Below are positions 46,619 to 54,725 of a stretch of 64,000 nucleotides of DNA, in pieces. This DNA comes from Bacteroidota bacterium. Its GTDB lineage: Bacteria; Bacteroidota; Bacteroidia; UKL13-3. How positions within the stretch are numbered: the first letter of the stretch is position 1; each line of letters starts with the position of its first letter. The notes below the pieces were generated by a model. It was not told the origin of the DNA and made no database searches. It was given only the letters and a program-made list of their open reading frames with translations. A program made the translations under genes and the position numbers. The stretch is taken from NCBI GenBank assembly GCA_027491355.1, contig JAIXWI010000031.1, positions 1 to 64,000 on the forward strand, given 5' to 3'.

Positions 46619-47339
46619 GATTCAACAGGTTTGAGGTTCCAATTGTTCTTTTTACTGTAAATCCTTCGCCGTATTTTACCCCAATCATTCTGCCAAATTC
46701 TATGGCTCTCCCTTCAATAAATTTTAAAAAATGAGGACTTGAAATGGGAGTTTCTGGTTCATTTGAGCCTGGGTTAAAAAACTGACTTTTGAAAGCCATG
46801 ATACTTGCTATTTTTTTATCGTAAAATGGACTGATATCAAATACTATATCAGGTTTGGTCATCCTGTCTTGTACATAGTGATAAACATTCTGAGGTCTCC
46901 AAGCAGTTTGAATAGCTCCGTTTTCAAAGGTTTCTATTTTTTGTAAACCAGCTAAGAAACAAGCCTCTTCAATTATATCAGCCGCTCTGCCGTGGTCTAC
47001 ATGACGGTCTTCAATGGCATTGCACAATACAATTGAGGGTCTGTGTTTTCTGATGCATGCAATGATTTGCATTAAAGTTTCTTTGTCTTTTCTGAAAAAG
47101 CCGTCAGCCAATCCAAGGTTCTCTCTTGAAATAATGCCCATAATTTTACTTGCTGCTAGCGCTTCTTCTTTTCTAGATTCAATGGTGCCTCTGGTTCCAA
47201 GTTCGCCATAAGTCATATCTATAATAGCTACCGAATAACCCATTTGAAGGTGGGCCATGATAGTACCACTACAGCCTAATTCTGCATCGTCAGGGTGTGC
47301 TGCAAATACCAAAATGTCTGTTTTGTTTCCCATAATCAT
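46611..47339 (-). CDS. bshB1: Bacillithiol biosynthesis deacetylase BshB1
   Basis: The enzyme removes the acetyl group from GlcNAc-malate in bacillithiol synthesis. The 242 residues are the PIG-L/LmbE zinc deacetylase fold. Seen: FAAHPDDAELGCSG with the zinc AHPDD near 12-17, DMTYGELGTRG, SRKEEAL, GLADGFF and the second zinc segment EDRHVDHGRAA. The C-terminal GVKYGEGF is a BshB1 hallmark as opposed to other LmbE proteins. Two starts are possible, 47339 and 47333. A TACCTTTG -7 box at 47342-47349 ends two bases before the first, so the second is more likely to be within the transcript. No other bsh genes are in the window. Confidence 0.92.
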   Translation of the reverse strand: MIMGNKTDILVFAAHPDDAELGCSGTIMAHLQMGYSVAIIDMTYGELGTRGTIESRKEEALAASKIMGIISRENLGLADGFFRKDKETLMQIIACIRKHRPSIVLCNAIEDRHVDHGRAADIIEEACFLAGLQKIETFENGAIQTAWRPQNVYHYVQDRMTKPDIVFDISPFYDKKIASIMAFKSQFFNPGSNEPETPISSPHFLKFIEGRAIEFGRMIGVKYGEGFTVKRTIGTSNLLNLI

Positions 47340-47341
47340 GG

Positions 47342-47349
47342 CAAAGGTA
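47342..47349 (-). promoter_or_regulatory. Candidate -7 box of bshB1
   Basis: On the minus strand TACCTTTG is an exact TAnnTTTG match. It ends two bases before the ATG of 47339 and eight before the ATG of 47333. A TTG lies about 24 bases upstream, just outside usual spacing. It argues for the inner start and a very short leader. Confidence 0.4.
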
Positions 47350-47477
47350 TTTAATTTAAAGTCTTGATTGTAGCAACAAATGTCAATAATCTATCAAATT
47401 CTTTTGAAGTGAAACTTTAAATATGATGGTTATTTGGGGATTGAATTTTACATTTGTTATTCAATTTATTCTATTAG

Positions 47478-48800
47478 ATGCAAGTATTAATTATGGCATC
47501 CCAATTGATTTTGGGAATTTCAATCTTAGTTATTTTACATGAATTTGGACATTACCTAGCTGCTCGTGCTTTTGGTATCAAGGTTGAAAAATTTTACCTT
47601 TTTTTTGATGCTTGGGGTTTCAAGTTGTTTTCATTCAAACATAAAGAAACAGAGTGGGGTATTGGGTGGTTGCCATTGGGTGGTTATGTTAAAATTGCAG
47701 GAATGATTGATGAAAGCATGGATAAAGATCAAATGGCTTTGCCTGCTCAACCATGGGAATTCAGAAGTAAGCCAGCCTGGCAACGTTTAATTGTAATGAT
47801 TGGAGGCGTTTTGGTAAACATTGTTACAGGTATAGTTATTTTTGCTATGCTGAGCTACTCATATGGCGAAAAATACACCCTGAATCAATCTTTAAAAAAT
47901 GGAATTGTGCCTTCAGAGTTGGCTCAATCATACGGATTTCAAATTGGCGATCAACTCATTTCAGTTGATGGTGAAGCCATTGTTCGTTTTGAAGAAGCAC
48001 TTAAAATAGGTCATATTTTATCGGATGGAGTGCAGTACAAAGTGCTTAGAAACAACAAAGAAGTAACTGTTGCAATTCCTGCAGATTTTGCTGAAAAATT
48101 AGGCAGCGCAAAAGCAGAATTTTTTATGCCAAGGATGCATTTTTTTATTGCTGAATTAACACCTGGTTATCCTGCTGAAAAAGCTGGTTTGAAAGTGAAC
48201 GACCAAATTTTAAAAGTTGATACAGTTACTGTCAATTTTTTTGATGAGTTCAAACAAGCCATACAAGCAAGAAAAGGGCTATTGACTCAATTTCAGATTT
48301 TAAGGGGTAACGAAACTTTAGAATTGGAAATACCAATTGACAACAATGGCATGATAGGATTTAAACCCGATTCAAAAGATTTTGAATATGAAATCAAGGA
48401 GTTTGGATTTTTAGAGTCCTTTCCAATTGGCTACAATAGAGCTGTAGAAACCATAGATGCGCAAATAAAAGGTTGGGGTAAAATTTTTAATGGAGATATT
48501 GCTGTCAACAAAGCTGTTCAAGGCCCAATTGGTATTGCAAAGTTTTATGGAGGTGAATGGATTTGGAGTCGTTTTTGGTTGTTTACTGCCCTCATTTCAC
48601 TAGGCTTGGCTTTTATGAATATTTTGCCCATTCCTGCTTTAGATGGTGGTCATGTAATTTTTTTACTCGTTGAAATGATTATTGGAAAACCTTTGAGTGA
48701 AAAGTTTTTGGAAAAAGCGCAGTTAATTGGAATGATTATATTACTGACATTGATGGTGCTCATTTTTGGAAATGACATTGTAAGTTTATTTATAAAATAA
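47478..48800 (+). CDS. rseP: Site-2 intramembrane zinc protease RseP
   Basis: RseP cuts membrane-bound substrates such as anti-sigma factors within the bilayer. The 440-residue protein has HEFGHYLAARAFGI with His21, Glu22 and His25 in the first membrane helix. A cytosolic-periplasmic central region carries two PDZ domains: one about 130-200 with GFQIGDQLISVDGE, the second about 220-290 with KAGLKVNDQILKVD. The third zinc ligand is the Asp of NILPIPALDGGH near 383 in a later helix. The last helix runs IGMIILLTLMVLIFG. The following tag gene begins 15 bases downstream, suggesting a shared transcript. Substrates in this organism are unknown. Confidence 0.95.
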   Translation: MQVLIMASQLILGISILVILHEFGHYLAARAFGIKVEKFYLFFDAWGFKLFSFKHKETEWGIGWLPLGGYVKIAGMIDESMDKDQMALPAQPWEFRSKPAWQRLIVMIGGVLVNIVTGIVIFAMLSYSYGEKYTLNQSLKNGIVPSELAQSYGFQIGDQLISVDGEAIVRFEEALKIGHILSDGVQYKVLRNNKEVTVAIPADFAEKLGSAKAEFFMPRMHFFIAELTPGYPAEKAGLKVNDQILKVDTVTVNFFDEFKQAIQARKGLLTQFQILRGNETLELEIPIDNNGMIGFKPDSKDFEYEIKEFGFLESFPIGYNRAVETIDAQIKGWGKIFNGDIAVNKAVQGPIGIAKFYGGEWIWSRFWLFTALISLGLAFMNILPIPALDGGHVIFLLVEMIIGKPLSEKFLEKAQLIGMIILLTLMVLIFGNDIVSLFIK

Positions 48801-48815
48801 TTCAATACACTTCAA

Positions 48816-49361
48816 ATGCATTGCCCTTGGCCTCAGAATGATCCCCTGATGATAGCATACCACGATCAGGAATGGGGTATTCCCGTTCATGACGATACAA
48901 AGCATTTTGAAATGCTTTTGTTGGAAAGTTTTCAGGCAGGTTTAACTTGGAAAACCATTTTGCACAGAAGAGCAGGTTTTAGAAAAGCATTTGCTGAATT
49001 TGATGTTCATAAAGTTGCACAATTTACTCAGTCTGATATAGATCGATTGCTGCTAGATGCAGGCATCATCAGGCATCAATTGAAAATCATAGCGGCCATT
49101 AACAATGCAAAAGCTTTTATAGCAATTCAACAAGAATTTGGTTCATTCAATCGGTACATTTGGAAGTTTACTGGTGGCCAACCAATCAATAATTTTTTTA
49201 AGGTACATGCTGAAATACCTGCCAAAACTTCAATCAGCGACCAATTAAGTAAAGACTTAAAAAAAAGAGGTTTTAAATTCATGGGTTCAACCATTTGCTA
49301 TGCCTATATGCAAGCAGCAGGTTTGGTCAATGACCATTTGTTGAGTTGTCCTTATAGGTAA
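48816..49361 (+). CDS. tag: DNA-3-methyladenine glycosylase I
   Basis: Tag removes 3-methyladenine from alkylated DNA in base excision repair. The 181 residues begin MHCPWPQNDPLMIAYHDQEWG, given here as two motifs, with Cys3 and His15 as expected zinc ligands. The matching pair is in NDHLLSCPYR at the C-terminus. ESFQAGLTWKTIL and AFAEFDVHKVA carry the helix-hairpin-helix-like core, and KRGFKFMGSTICYAYMQAAG is the closing helix. It lies just behind rseP on the plus strand and meets lepB tail to tail after six bases. Confidence 0.93.
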   Translation: MHCPWPQNDPLMIAYHDQEWGIPVHDDTKHFEMLLLESFQAGLTWKTILHRRAGFRKAFAEFDVHKVAQFTQSDIDRLLLDAGIIRHQLKIIAAINNAKAFIAIQQEFGSFNRYIWKFTGGQPINNFFKVHAEIPAKTSISDQLSKDLKKRGFKFMGSTICYAYMQAAGLVNDHLLSCPYR

Positions 49362-49367
49362 TAACCA

Positions 49368-50732
49368 TTAATGAATGAGGTTGAAAATTCTTTTCCACCT
49401 TATTTTTTCAAAAATGTTATTGCCATTTTTATCCCAACTCATCCATACAAAAAAAGCTTTGCCTACCACGTGTGTTTCTGGTACAAATCCCCAAAAGCGG
49501 CTATCAGCACTGTTGTGTCGGTTATCTCCCATCATAAAATAGTAATTGTACTTGAATTGATAGGATTGAACAGCTTTCCCATTGATATAAAATTTACCAT
49601 CTTTTGATTCAAAATCAGGATTGTTTTCATATACACGTATGGCATGTTGGTACAAAGGATAACTCATAGAATCTAAAGGCAGAATATCACCTGCTTTTGG
49701 AACGTATAATGGTCCAAAGAAATCTGTGTTCCATGGGTATGATGGGTTTTGTGGGAAAATATAGTTCAAAGGCTGTTCTTTTGCATCGATTAGTGAATCT
49801 ACTGCTAGCACACCAGGTTCTTGTTCAATTTCCAATTTAGCATTGTATGATAGCGGAAAAGCAAAGTCTAAATTTCCATGTAATTGTTCACCCTCGGTTA
49901 AATCATATGTTTTCATGAATTGTTGAAAGCGCTTTTCATTCCATGAGCCGTTGTCATCCAATTTAACCCTGTAACGGGTTTGCATGTTAGGCTGATTTTC
50001 AGCTGCATTACCGTTGATGTATACTTGACCTCCAATGACTTGTATGGTATCACCTGCAATTGCCAAACATCTTTTGATATAGTTTTCTTTTTTATCTGTT
50101 GGTCTGCCATTTTCGTAAGGGTAATTGAATACCACTACATCATTGTTTTTGATTTGTGTAAAAGCTGGCAATCTTTTGAAGGGCATTTGCATCCATTCTA
50201 AATAACTCTTTGTAGAATCTGTTAAAGGAAGTGTATGGTGTGCAAATGGAAAGGCCAATGGAGTTATAGGAAGTCTAGTGCCATAACTTACTTTGCTTAC
50301 AAAAAGAAAATCACCCACCAATAAAGATTTTTCCATAGATGAAGTAGGAATGGTATACGCTTCAATAAAATAAGAGCGAATTACAGTTGCTGCAAGCGTT
50401 GCAAACCATAATGCATCTGCCCATTCAAAAATCATTTTATTAGAAGGTTTTTTGGTCAATTTTATAAAACTAGCTATCAATACAATTAGGTAGATAACTG
50501 GTGCCAACAACATGGCCAATATGCCAGAGAAATACAAGAAGATTAAAGCTGTACCATAAATGAAATTTATCAAGGCTAGTCCAACAGACGCCCCTGCACT
50601 GGCATACATGATTGCAATTAATAAATTGGCAAGGGTCCAAGCCAAAGCAATCAATTGTTGTTTTTTGGAATACGCACTTGGCTTTAAAAAATAAGCTTGA
50701 AAGAATGTTTTAAAATTGAAAGTATCAGACAT
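49368..50732 (-). CDS. lepB: Signal peptidase I (large Bacteroidota form)
   Basis: LepB cuts signal peptides from exported proteins at the inner membrane. The 454 residues are typical of the larger Bacteroidota form and include extra N-terminal hydrophobic helices before the catalytic part. The serine motif is TIPTSSMEKSLLVGDFLFV and the lysine motif is NYIKRCLAIAGDTI, with MMGDNRHNSADSRFWG as the family E box. A long insertion lies between these boxes. It ends the minus-strand run parA-parB-DUF5683-dapB-lepB, 25 bases behind dapB. Given at least four T9SS cargo with Sec signals nearby, it will process them. Confidence 0.95.
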   Translation of the reverse strand: MSDTFNFKTFFQAYFLKPSAYSKKQQLIALAWTLANLLIAIMYASAGASVGLALINFIYGTALIFLYFSGILAMLLAPVIYLIVLIASFIKLTKKPSNKMIFEWADALWFATLAATVIRSYFIEAYTIPTSSMEKSLLVGDFLFVSKVSYGTRLPITPLAFPFAHHTLPLTDSTKSYLEWMQMPFKRLPAFTQIKNNDVVVFNYPYENGRPTDKKENYIKRCLAIAGDTIQVIGGQVYINGNAAENQPNMQTRYRVKLDDNGSWNEKRFQQFMKTYDLTEGEQLHGNLDFAFPLSYNAKLEIEQEPGVLAVDSLIDAKEQPLNYIFPQNPSYPWNTDFFGPLYVPKAGDILPLDSMSYPLYQHAIRVYENNPDFESKDGKFYINGKAVQSYQFKYNYYFMMGDNRHNSADSRFWGFVPETHVVGKAFFVWMSWDKNGNNIFEKIRWKRIFNLIH

Positions 50733-50757
50733 GTGCTGCTCTATTTTTATTGATTGT

Positions 50758-51516
50758 TTATTTGGAAAGCTCGTCTAAATTTAAAATATCATCCATGGTG
50801 TATACACCTTTTTTACCAATGATCCATTCTGCTGCCATGAGGGCTCCTTTTGCAAAACCAAACCTCGATTTTGCATCATGGGTGATTTGAATGCTATCAA
50901 TTACTGATTCGTATTTGACAGTGTGCAATCCGGTAACATCACCTTCACGGTAGGACTCAATAAGTAATTCATTAGGCTTGGTACTTTGAGATGGATTAGA
51001 TTTATCGTAAATCAAGCGGTCTTTAATGGTAGATTTTTGAGGATAGTTTTCTTGGATATGTTTTGCCAAACTCAATGCAGTGCCACTAGGATGGTCTTTT
51101 TTAGCAGTATGGTGAATTTCTTCAATCATGACATCATATTCAGTAAAGTTCTTCATCATTGAAGCCAAAACCTGGTTGAGTTTGTAAAATAAATTAACGC
51201 CAATGCTGAAGTTTGAACTGTACACTAGGGCTTGATTTTGAGCTTGGGCAATTTTTTTAATTTCATCCAATTGGTCATACCACCCTGTAGTGCCAACTAC
51301 AACTGGAACTCCTGCTTCAAAACACTTTAGAATATTGTCATAAGCAGCAGTTGGCATACTAAAATCAATAGCCACATCTACATTTTTTAAACTAAGTGGC
51401 ATAAAATCAAATGCATTTTCAAGCGTAACTTTATAAATGATTTCGTGGTTTTTGGCAAGTGCAATTTTTTCAATAGCCATTCCCATTTTACCATATCCTA
51501 GTAGTGCAATTTTCAT
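50758..51516 (-). CDS. dapB: 4-hydroxy-tetrahydrodipicolinate reductase
   Basis: DapB reduces the product of DapA with NAD(P)H. The 252 residues are about the normal size. The N-terminal Rossmann motif reads IALLGYGKMGMAIEKIA, followed by VDVAIDFSMPTAA and VPVVVGTTGWY. The substrate-binding catalytic region is EIHHTAKKDHPSGTALSLA with its His and Lys residues, and REGDVTGLHTVKY follows. It sits in the conserved Bacteroidota order parA-parB-DUF5683-dapB-lepB, 56 bases behind DUF5683, separated from dapA and lysA. Confidence 0.96.
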   Translation of the reverse strand: MKIALLGYGKMGMAIEKIALAKNHEIIYKVTLENAFDFMPLSLKNVDVAIDFSMPTAAYDNILKCFEAGVPVVVGTTGWYDQLDEIKKIAQAQNQALVYSSNFSIGVNLFYKLNQVLASMMKNFTEYDVMIEEIHHTAKKDHPSGTALSLAKHIQENYPQKSTIKDRLIYDKSNPSQSTKPNELLIESYREGDVTGLHTVKYESVIDSIQITHDAKSRFGFAKGALMAAEWIIGKKGVYTMDDILNLDELSK

Positions 51517-51572
51517 TGGAGTGAATTGTTCTTTATGTAACGAAAGATAAGTAACTTATATTTTATATTGGA

Positions 51573-52103
51573 TTATTTTATTTGGAGGGTCAGATTGATT
51601 CCGGCAAATTGTTGTCCGTTAATGTTTGGAAATGCTGGGTCAATTTTAATTCCTAAATTTTCGTTCATATCGAATCCTTTGAGATGAGCATCTACTGTTG
51701 CATCCAAAATCTGTAATGCATACAAACCTACCATTCCAATAATAGATAAGTCTCTCGACTTTCTGTAATCTTCTCTAGTGACATAAAGCATCTCGGCAGG
51801 GAAGTTGGCATAATATGAATTTGAAATACTTTGTTTATTGAGGGCCTGTTGGTATGATTTACGCACTTCATTGTATTCATTGCTGTAAAAAAGATAGGAG
51901 TATGTTAAAGCAGCAAAACCAACATAAACGATGGGAGCTTTCCAGTATTTTTTGTTGTACAATTGACCAGCACCTGGTATCAATGAAATCAATGTAACCT
52001 TGGTAATTGGATTTTTTTGCTTTGTGGCTAAGGAGTTTTGTTGACCGCTGACTCCTTTCAAAACAAACAATAACAATAAAAAAAGTAGCTGTTTTTTTAT
52101 CAC
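51573..52103 (-). CDS. DUF5683 membrane-associated protein
   Basis: The 176-residue protein begins with a signal peptide (LLFLLLLFVLKGVSG) and a short mature start. Its core is the DUF5683 signature ISLIPGAGQLYNKKYWKAPIVY, given here as part of one segment around residue 45, followed by a hydrophobic stretch. A second segment SIIGMVGLYALQILDATVDAHL and a beta tail NINGQQFAGINLTLQ close the domain. The family often sits between parB and dapB in Bacteroidota and its role is unknown. The start is GTG, overlapping the parB stop by four bases (GTGA), so translation is coupled. Confidence 0.87.
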   Translation of the reverse strand: MIKKQLLFLLLLFVLKGVSGQQNSLATKQKNPITKVTLISLIPGAGQLYNKKYWKAPIVYVGFAALTYSYLFYSNEYNEVRKSYQQALNKQSISNSYYANFPAEMLYVTREDYRKSRDLSIIGMVGLYALQILDATVDAHLKGFDMNENLGIKIDPAFPNINGQQFAGINLTLQIK

Positions 52104-52987
52104 AGTAAGTCTATCAAACGTTTTAAATCTTGTTGTGATTTAAAAGGAATAACCAAAGAACCTCTTCCTTTTTCATCAGCCTTGATTTTAATTTTAATGC
52201 CTAATTTTTCACTCAAAGATTTTTGCATATCTCCAAATGCTTGTGGAATATCTGTTTTTTTCTTTGCTGGTGTGTTATTTTTTTTCTCAACAGCTCTTTC
52301 TTGTGCTTGTCTAACCAAATTTTCAATGTCACGAACAGTTAATCCTTCTTCAACAATTTTATGGAACAAATATTGCTGGTCGTCTTGGTCTTCAATGTTA
52401 ATGATAGCCCTTGCATGTCCCATTGAAATTTCATTTTCACGGATAGCAATTTGAATGTTATCTGGTAACCTTAACAAACGCAAGTAATTGTTGACAGTTG
52501 AACGTTTTTTACCAACTCGCTCTCCAAGTTGTTCCTGATTTAGGCTACATTCTTCCAATAAACGTTTGTAGCTGAATGCAATTTCCATTGCGTTTAATTC
52601 TTCGCGTTGGATGTTCTCTATCAAGGCCATTTCCAACATGCCTTGGTCGTCGGCCAGGCGAATGTAAGCTGGAATACTTGTTAAGCCTGCCAACCTTGCA
52701 GCCCTGGTTCTTCTTTCACCGCTTATAATTTGGTAGCTATCATAGCCTAATTTTCTAACAGTAATTGGCTGTATAATTCCATGAACTTTAATTGATTCTG
52801 CTAATTCATTCAAAGCTGTTTCTTCAAACACATCTCTTGGCTGAAATGGATTTGCCTGAACCTGTCCAATTGGAATTTCGCTGATAGAGTTCAAGGGTTT
52901 TGCTTCTGCAGCAGTAATATCTGTATTTGCGTTTTCGAGCAATGCGCTTAAACCTCTTCCTAATGCATTTCTTTGTTGTTTGCTCAT
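52100..52987 (-). CDS. parB: Chromosome partition protein ParB
   Basis: ParB binds parS sites and spreads on DNA as a CTP-dependent clamp with ParA during chromosome segregation. The 295 residues include the N-terminal GRGLSALLEN that stimulates ParA, the ParB/Srx nuclease-like fold starting ANPFQPRD, the CTP-binding GERRTRAARLAG near 91 and a helix-turn-helix KKRSTVNNYLRLLRLP near 160 that reads parS. The C-terminal dimer domain ends LIDLL. It follows parA by one base. No full parS palindrome was found in this window. Confidence 0.95.
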   Translation of the reverse strand: MSKQQRNALGRGLSALLENANTDITAAEAKPLNSISEIPIGQVQANPFQPRDVFEETALNELAESIKVHGIIQPITVRKLGYDSYQIISGERRTRAARLAGLTSIPAYIRLADDQGMLEMALIENIQREELNAMEIAFSYKRLLEECSLNQEQLGERVGKKRSTVNNYLRLLRLPDNIQIAIRENEISMGHARAIINIEDQDDQQYLFHKIVEEGLTVRDIENLVRQAQERAVEKKNNTPAKKKTDIPQAFGDMQKSLSEKLGIKIKIKADEKGRGSLVIPFKSQQDLKRLIDLL

Positions 52988-52988
52988 A

Positions 52989-53804
52989 TTATGGATTTGT
53001 TTGTTTAGTCGTGTTCATATCGAATGGGTTAATTTTACTTAAACCGTTTTTGAACAAAAGTTCTTTAGCAAGGTTCAAGTAATTAATAGCTCCCTTGCTG
53101 TCTGCATCGTGAGAAATAACAGCTTTTCCAAAACTAGGAGCTTCAGACAATTTGGTGTTTCTTTGAATGATGGTATCAAAGACCAATTGTTGGAAATGCA
53201 TTTTTACTTCTTCAACAACTTGGTTGCTCAAACGCAAGCGCATGTCATACATTGTTAACAACAAACCTTCAATTTGTAAGTCTGGGTTCATGCCAGATTG
53301 AATGATTTTTAGGGTGTTGAGTAATTTACCTAAACCTTCCAATGCAAAGTATTCACATTGAACAGGTATAATCACAGAATCACTTGCAACCAGTGAATTC
53401 GTAGTAATCAAACCCAAAGATGGAGAGCAATCAATGATAATGAAATCGTATTTGTCTTTGATCTTTGAAAAAGCAAATTTCATTAATTTCTCTCTGTTTG
53501 GTACGCTGATCAATTCAATTTCGGCACCAACCAAGTCTATGTTTGAAGGCAGAATATCCAAGAATTTGTAGTCTGTTTCCAAAATGGCATCTTCTGCTGG
53601 TACCTCATTTACCAATACCTCGTACAATCCAGTTCGAATGTCTTTGGGGTCAAATCCAATTCCTGAGGTTGAGTTAGCTTGAGGGTCAGCATCAACCAGC
53701 AAAGTTTTGTATTCCAATACAGCTAAACTGGCTGCCAAATTAATGGCAGTTGTAGTTTTGCCTACTCCTCCTTTTTGGTTGACAATGGAAATAATTTTGT
53801 TCAT
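52989..53804 (-). CDS. parA: Chromosome partition ATPase ParA (Soj)
   Basis: ParA is a deviant Walker ATPase that moves ParB-bound origins. The 271 residues begin MNKIISIVNQKGGVGKTTTAI with the signature KGGVGKTT (two lysines), then LVDADPQANSTSGIG, FIIIDCSPSLGLITTNSLVA and PVQCEYFALEGL. The C-terminal basic residues fit non-specific DNA binding. The gene follows the UPF0173 hydrolase gene after five bases and leads parB-DUF5683-dapB-lepB. Confidence 0.95.
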   Translation of the reverse strand: MNKIISIVNQKGGVGKTTTAINLAASLAVLEYKTLLVDADPQANSTSGIGFDPKDIRTGLYEVLVNEVPAEDAILETDYKFLDILPSNIDLVGAEIELISVPNREKLMKFAFSKIKDKYDFIIIDCSPSLGLITTNSLVASDSVIIPVQCEYFALEGLGKLLNTLKIIQSGMNPDLQIEGLLLTMYDMRLRLSNQVVEEVKMHFQQLVFDTIIQRNTKLSEAPSFGKAVISHDADSKGAINYLNLAKELLFKNGLSKINPFDMNTTKQTNP

Positions 53805-53809
53805 GTATT

Positions 53810-54490
53810 TTAGAGAATAATCGTTTGTTTAATTGTTGGAATATGCAAATTCAGTTGTTGCGTTTTAAACAGTTGAATGGCTTTTATTTTATCAATTTTT
53901 ATTGCTTCGAAGGTGTCGAAATGTAAGCCAATTACTTGATTGCATTTGAGCAATTGAGCAGCCTTACAAGCATCTGAAGCATCCATTGTAAAAACGCCAC
54001 CAATAGGTAAAAGTACCCAATCAATGGGGTGAAAATCTGCAATTAATTTTAAATCCGAATAAAGCGCCGTGTCTCCTGTATAAAAAATAACCTTATCGTT
54101 TATTTCGAGCACGAATCCGGCCGCTGTACCTCCATAGCTTCCATCAGAAAAACTTGAGCTATGAATGGCTTGAGTCATTCTAACGGTACCAAAACTGAAG
54201 TTACGTTTGCCACCAATATTGAGCGGTTGAAAATTGTTCAATCCTTTTTTTTGCAACCAATTCATGATTTCAAAATTGCAGATAACTTGTGTTGATGATT
54301 TCTTTGTAAAGAATTCAATATCAGCAATATGATCGTCGTGTGCATGTGAAATAAATATGTAATCTGGATCAATATCCTCCGTAGATATAACATTGGCTAA
54401 TGGATTGTGTTGAATGAATGGGTCAAAGAGCAATTTTTCTTTGCCGGTATCAATCATAAAACACGCATGTCCATAATATTCAAATTTCAT
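53810..54490 (-). CDS. UPF0173 metallo-beta-lactamase-fold hydrolase
   Basis: The 226-residue cytosolic enzyme has the metallo-beta-lactamase fold. It starts MKFEYYGHACFMIDTGKEKLLFDPF in two parts, carries the metal motif ISHAHDDHIADIE near 48, IHSSSFSDGSYGG, FYTGDTALYSDLK, LPIGGVFTMDASDA and GLHFDTFEAIK. These mark the UPF0173 branch (YtkL-like), for which no physiological substrate is settled. It is the first gene of the minus-strand run that continues parA-parB. A 235-base gap separates it from ald, with no obvious promoter that I can assign. Confidence 0.9.
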   Translation of the reverse strand: MKFEYYGHACFMIDTGKEKLLFDPFIQHNPLANVISTEDIDPDYIFISHAHDDHIADIEFFTKKSSTQVICNFEIMNWLQKKGLNNFQPLNIGGKRNFSFGTVRMTQAIHSSSFSDGSYGGTAAGFVLEINDKVIFYTGDTALYSDLKLIADFHPIDWVLLPIGGVFTMDASDACKAAQLLKCNQVIGLHFDTFEAIKIDKIKAIQLFKTQQLNLHIPTIKQTIIL

Positions 54491-54725
54491 TTTAATGGCT
54501 TTCTAAACAGGTTTTTCAACAGCTTTTTTTTCTGTGGAACACATACTTCTTGGAAATGTACTTTCTTAAAGATGCTTATTGTACGTGCTTTTACAGAAAT
54601 ACATGTTTCAAATTTCGGGAATGATAATGCCAACTAATCCACCATCTATCAACATGGGTGTTGATGATTTATTTGGCTGTAATTTAAGTTGATATGAAAA
54701 ATACCAATAAAAAACTTGCTTCATA
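54491..54725. other. Non-coding gap between the UPF0173 and ald genes with two inverted repeats
   Basis: I see no convincing gene. Two inverted repeats stand out: ATCAACA/TGTTGAT with a 4-base loop near 54647-54664, and TTGATATGAA (54689-54698) with TTCATATCAA (54720-54729) around a 21-base loop. The second overlaps the ald stop codon and could be its processing or weak termination structure; it has no T-run after it. Confidence 0.35.

Noticed and set aside
49467-49472. CACGTG within lepB as a parS core
   Set aside because: The flanks lack the symmetric arms of a parS palindrome and the site lies in conserved coding sequence.
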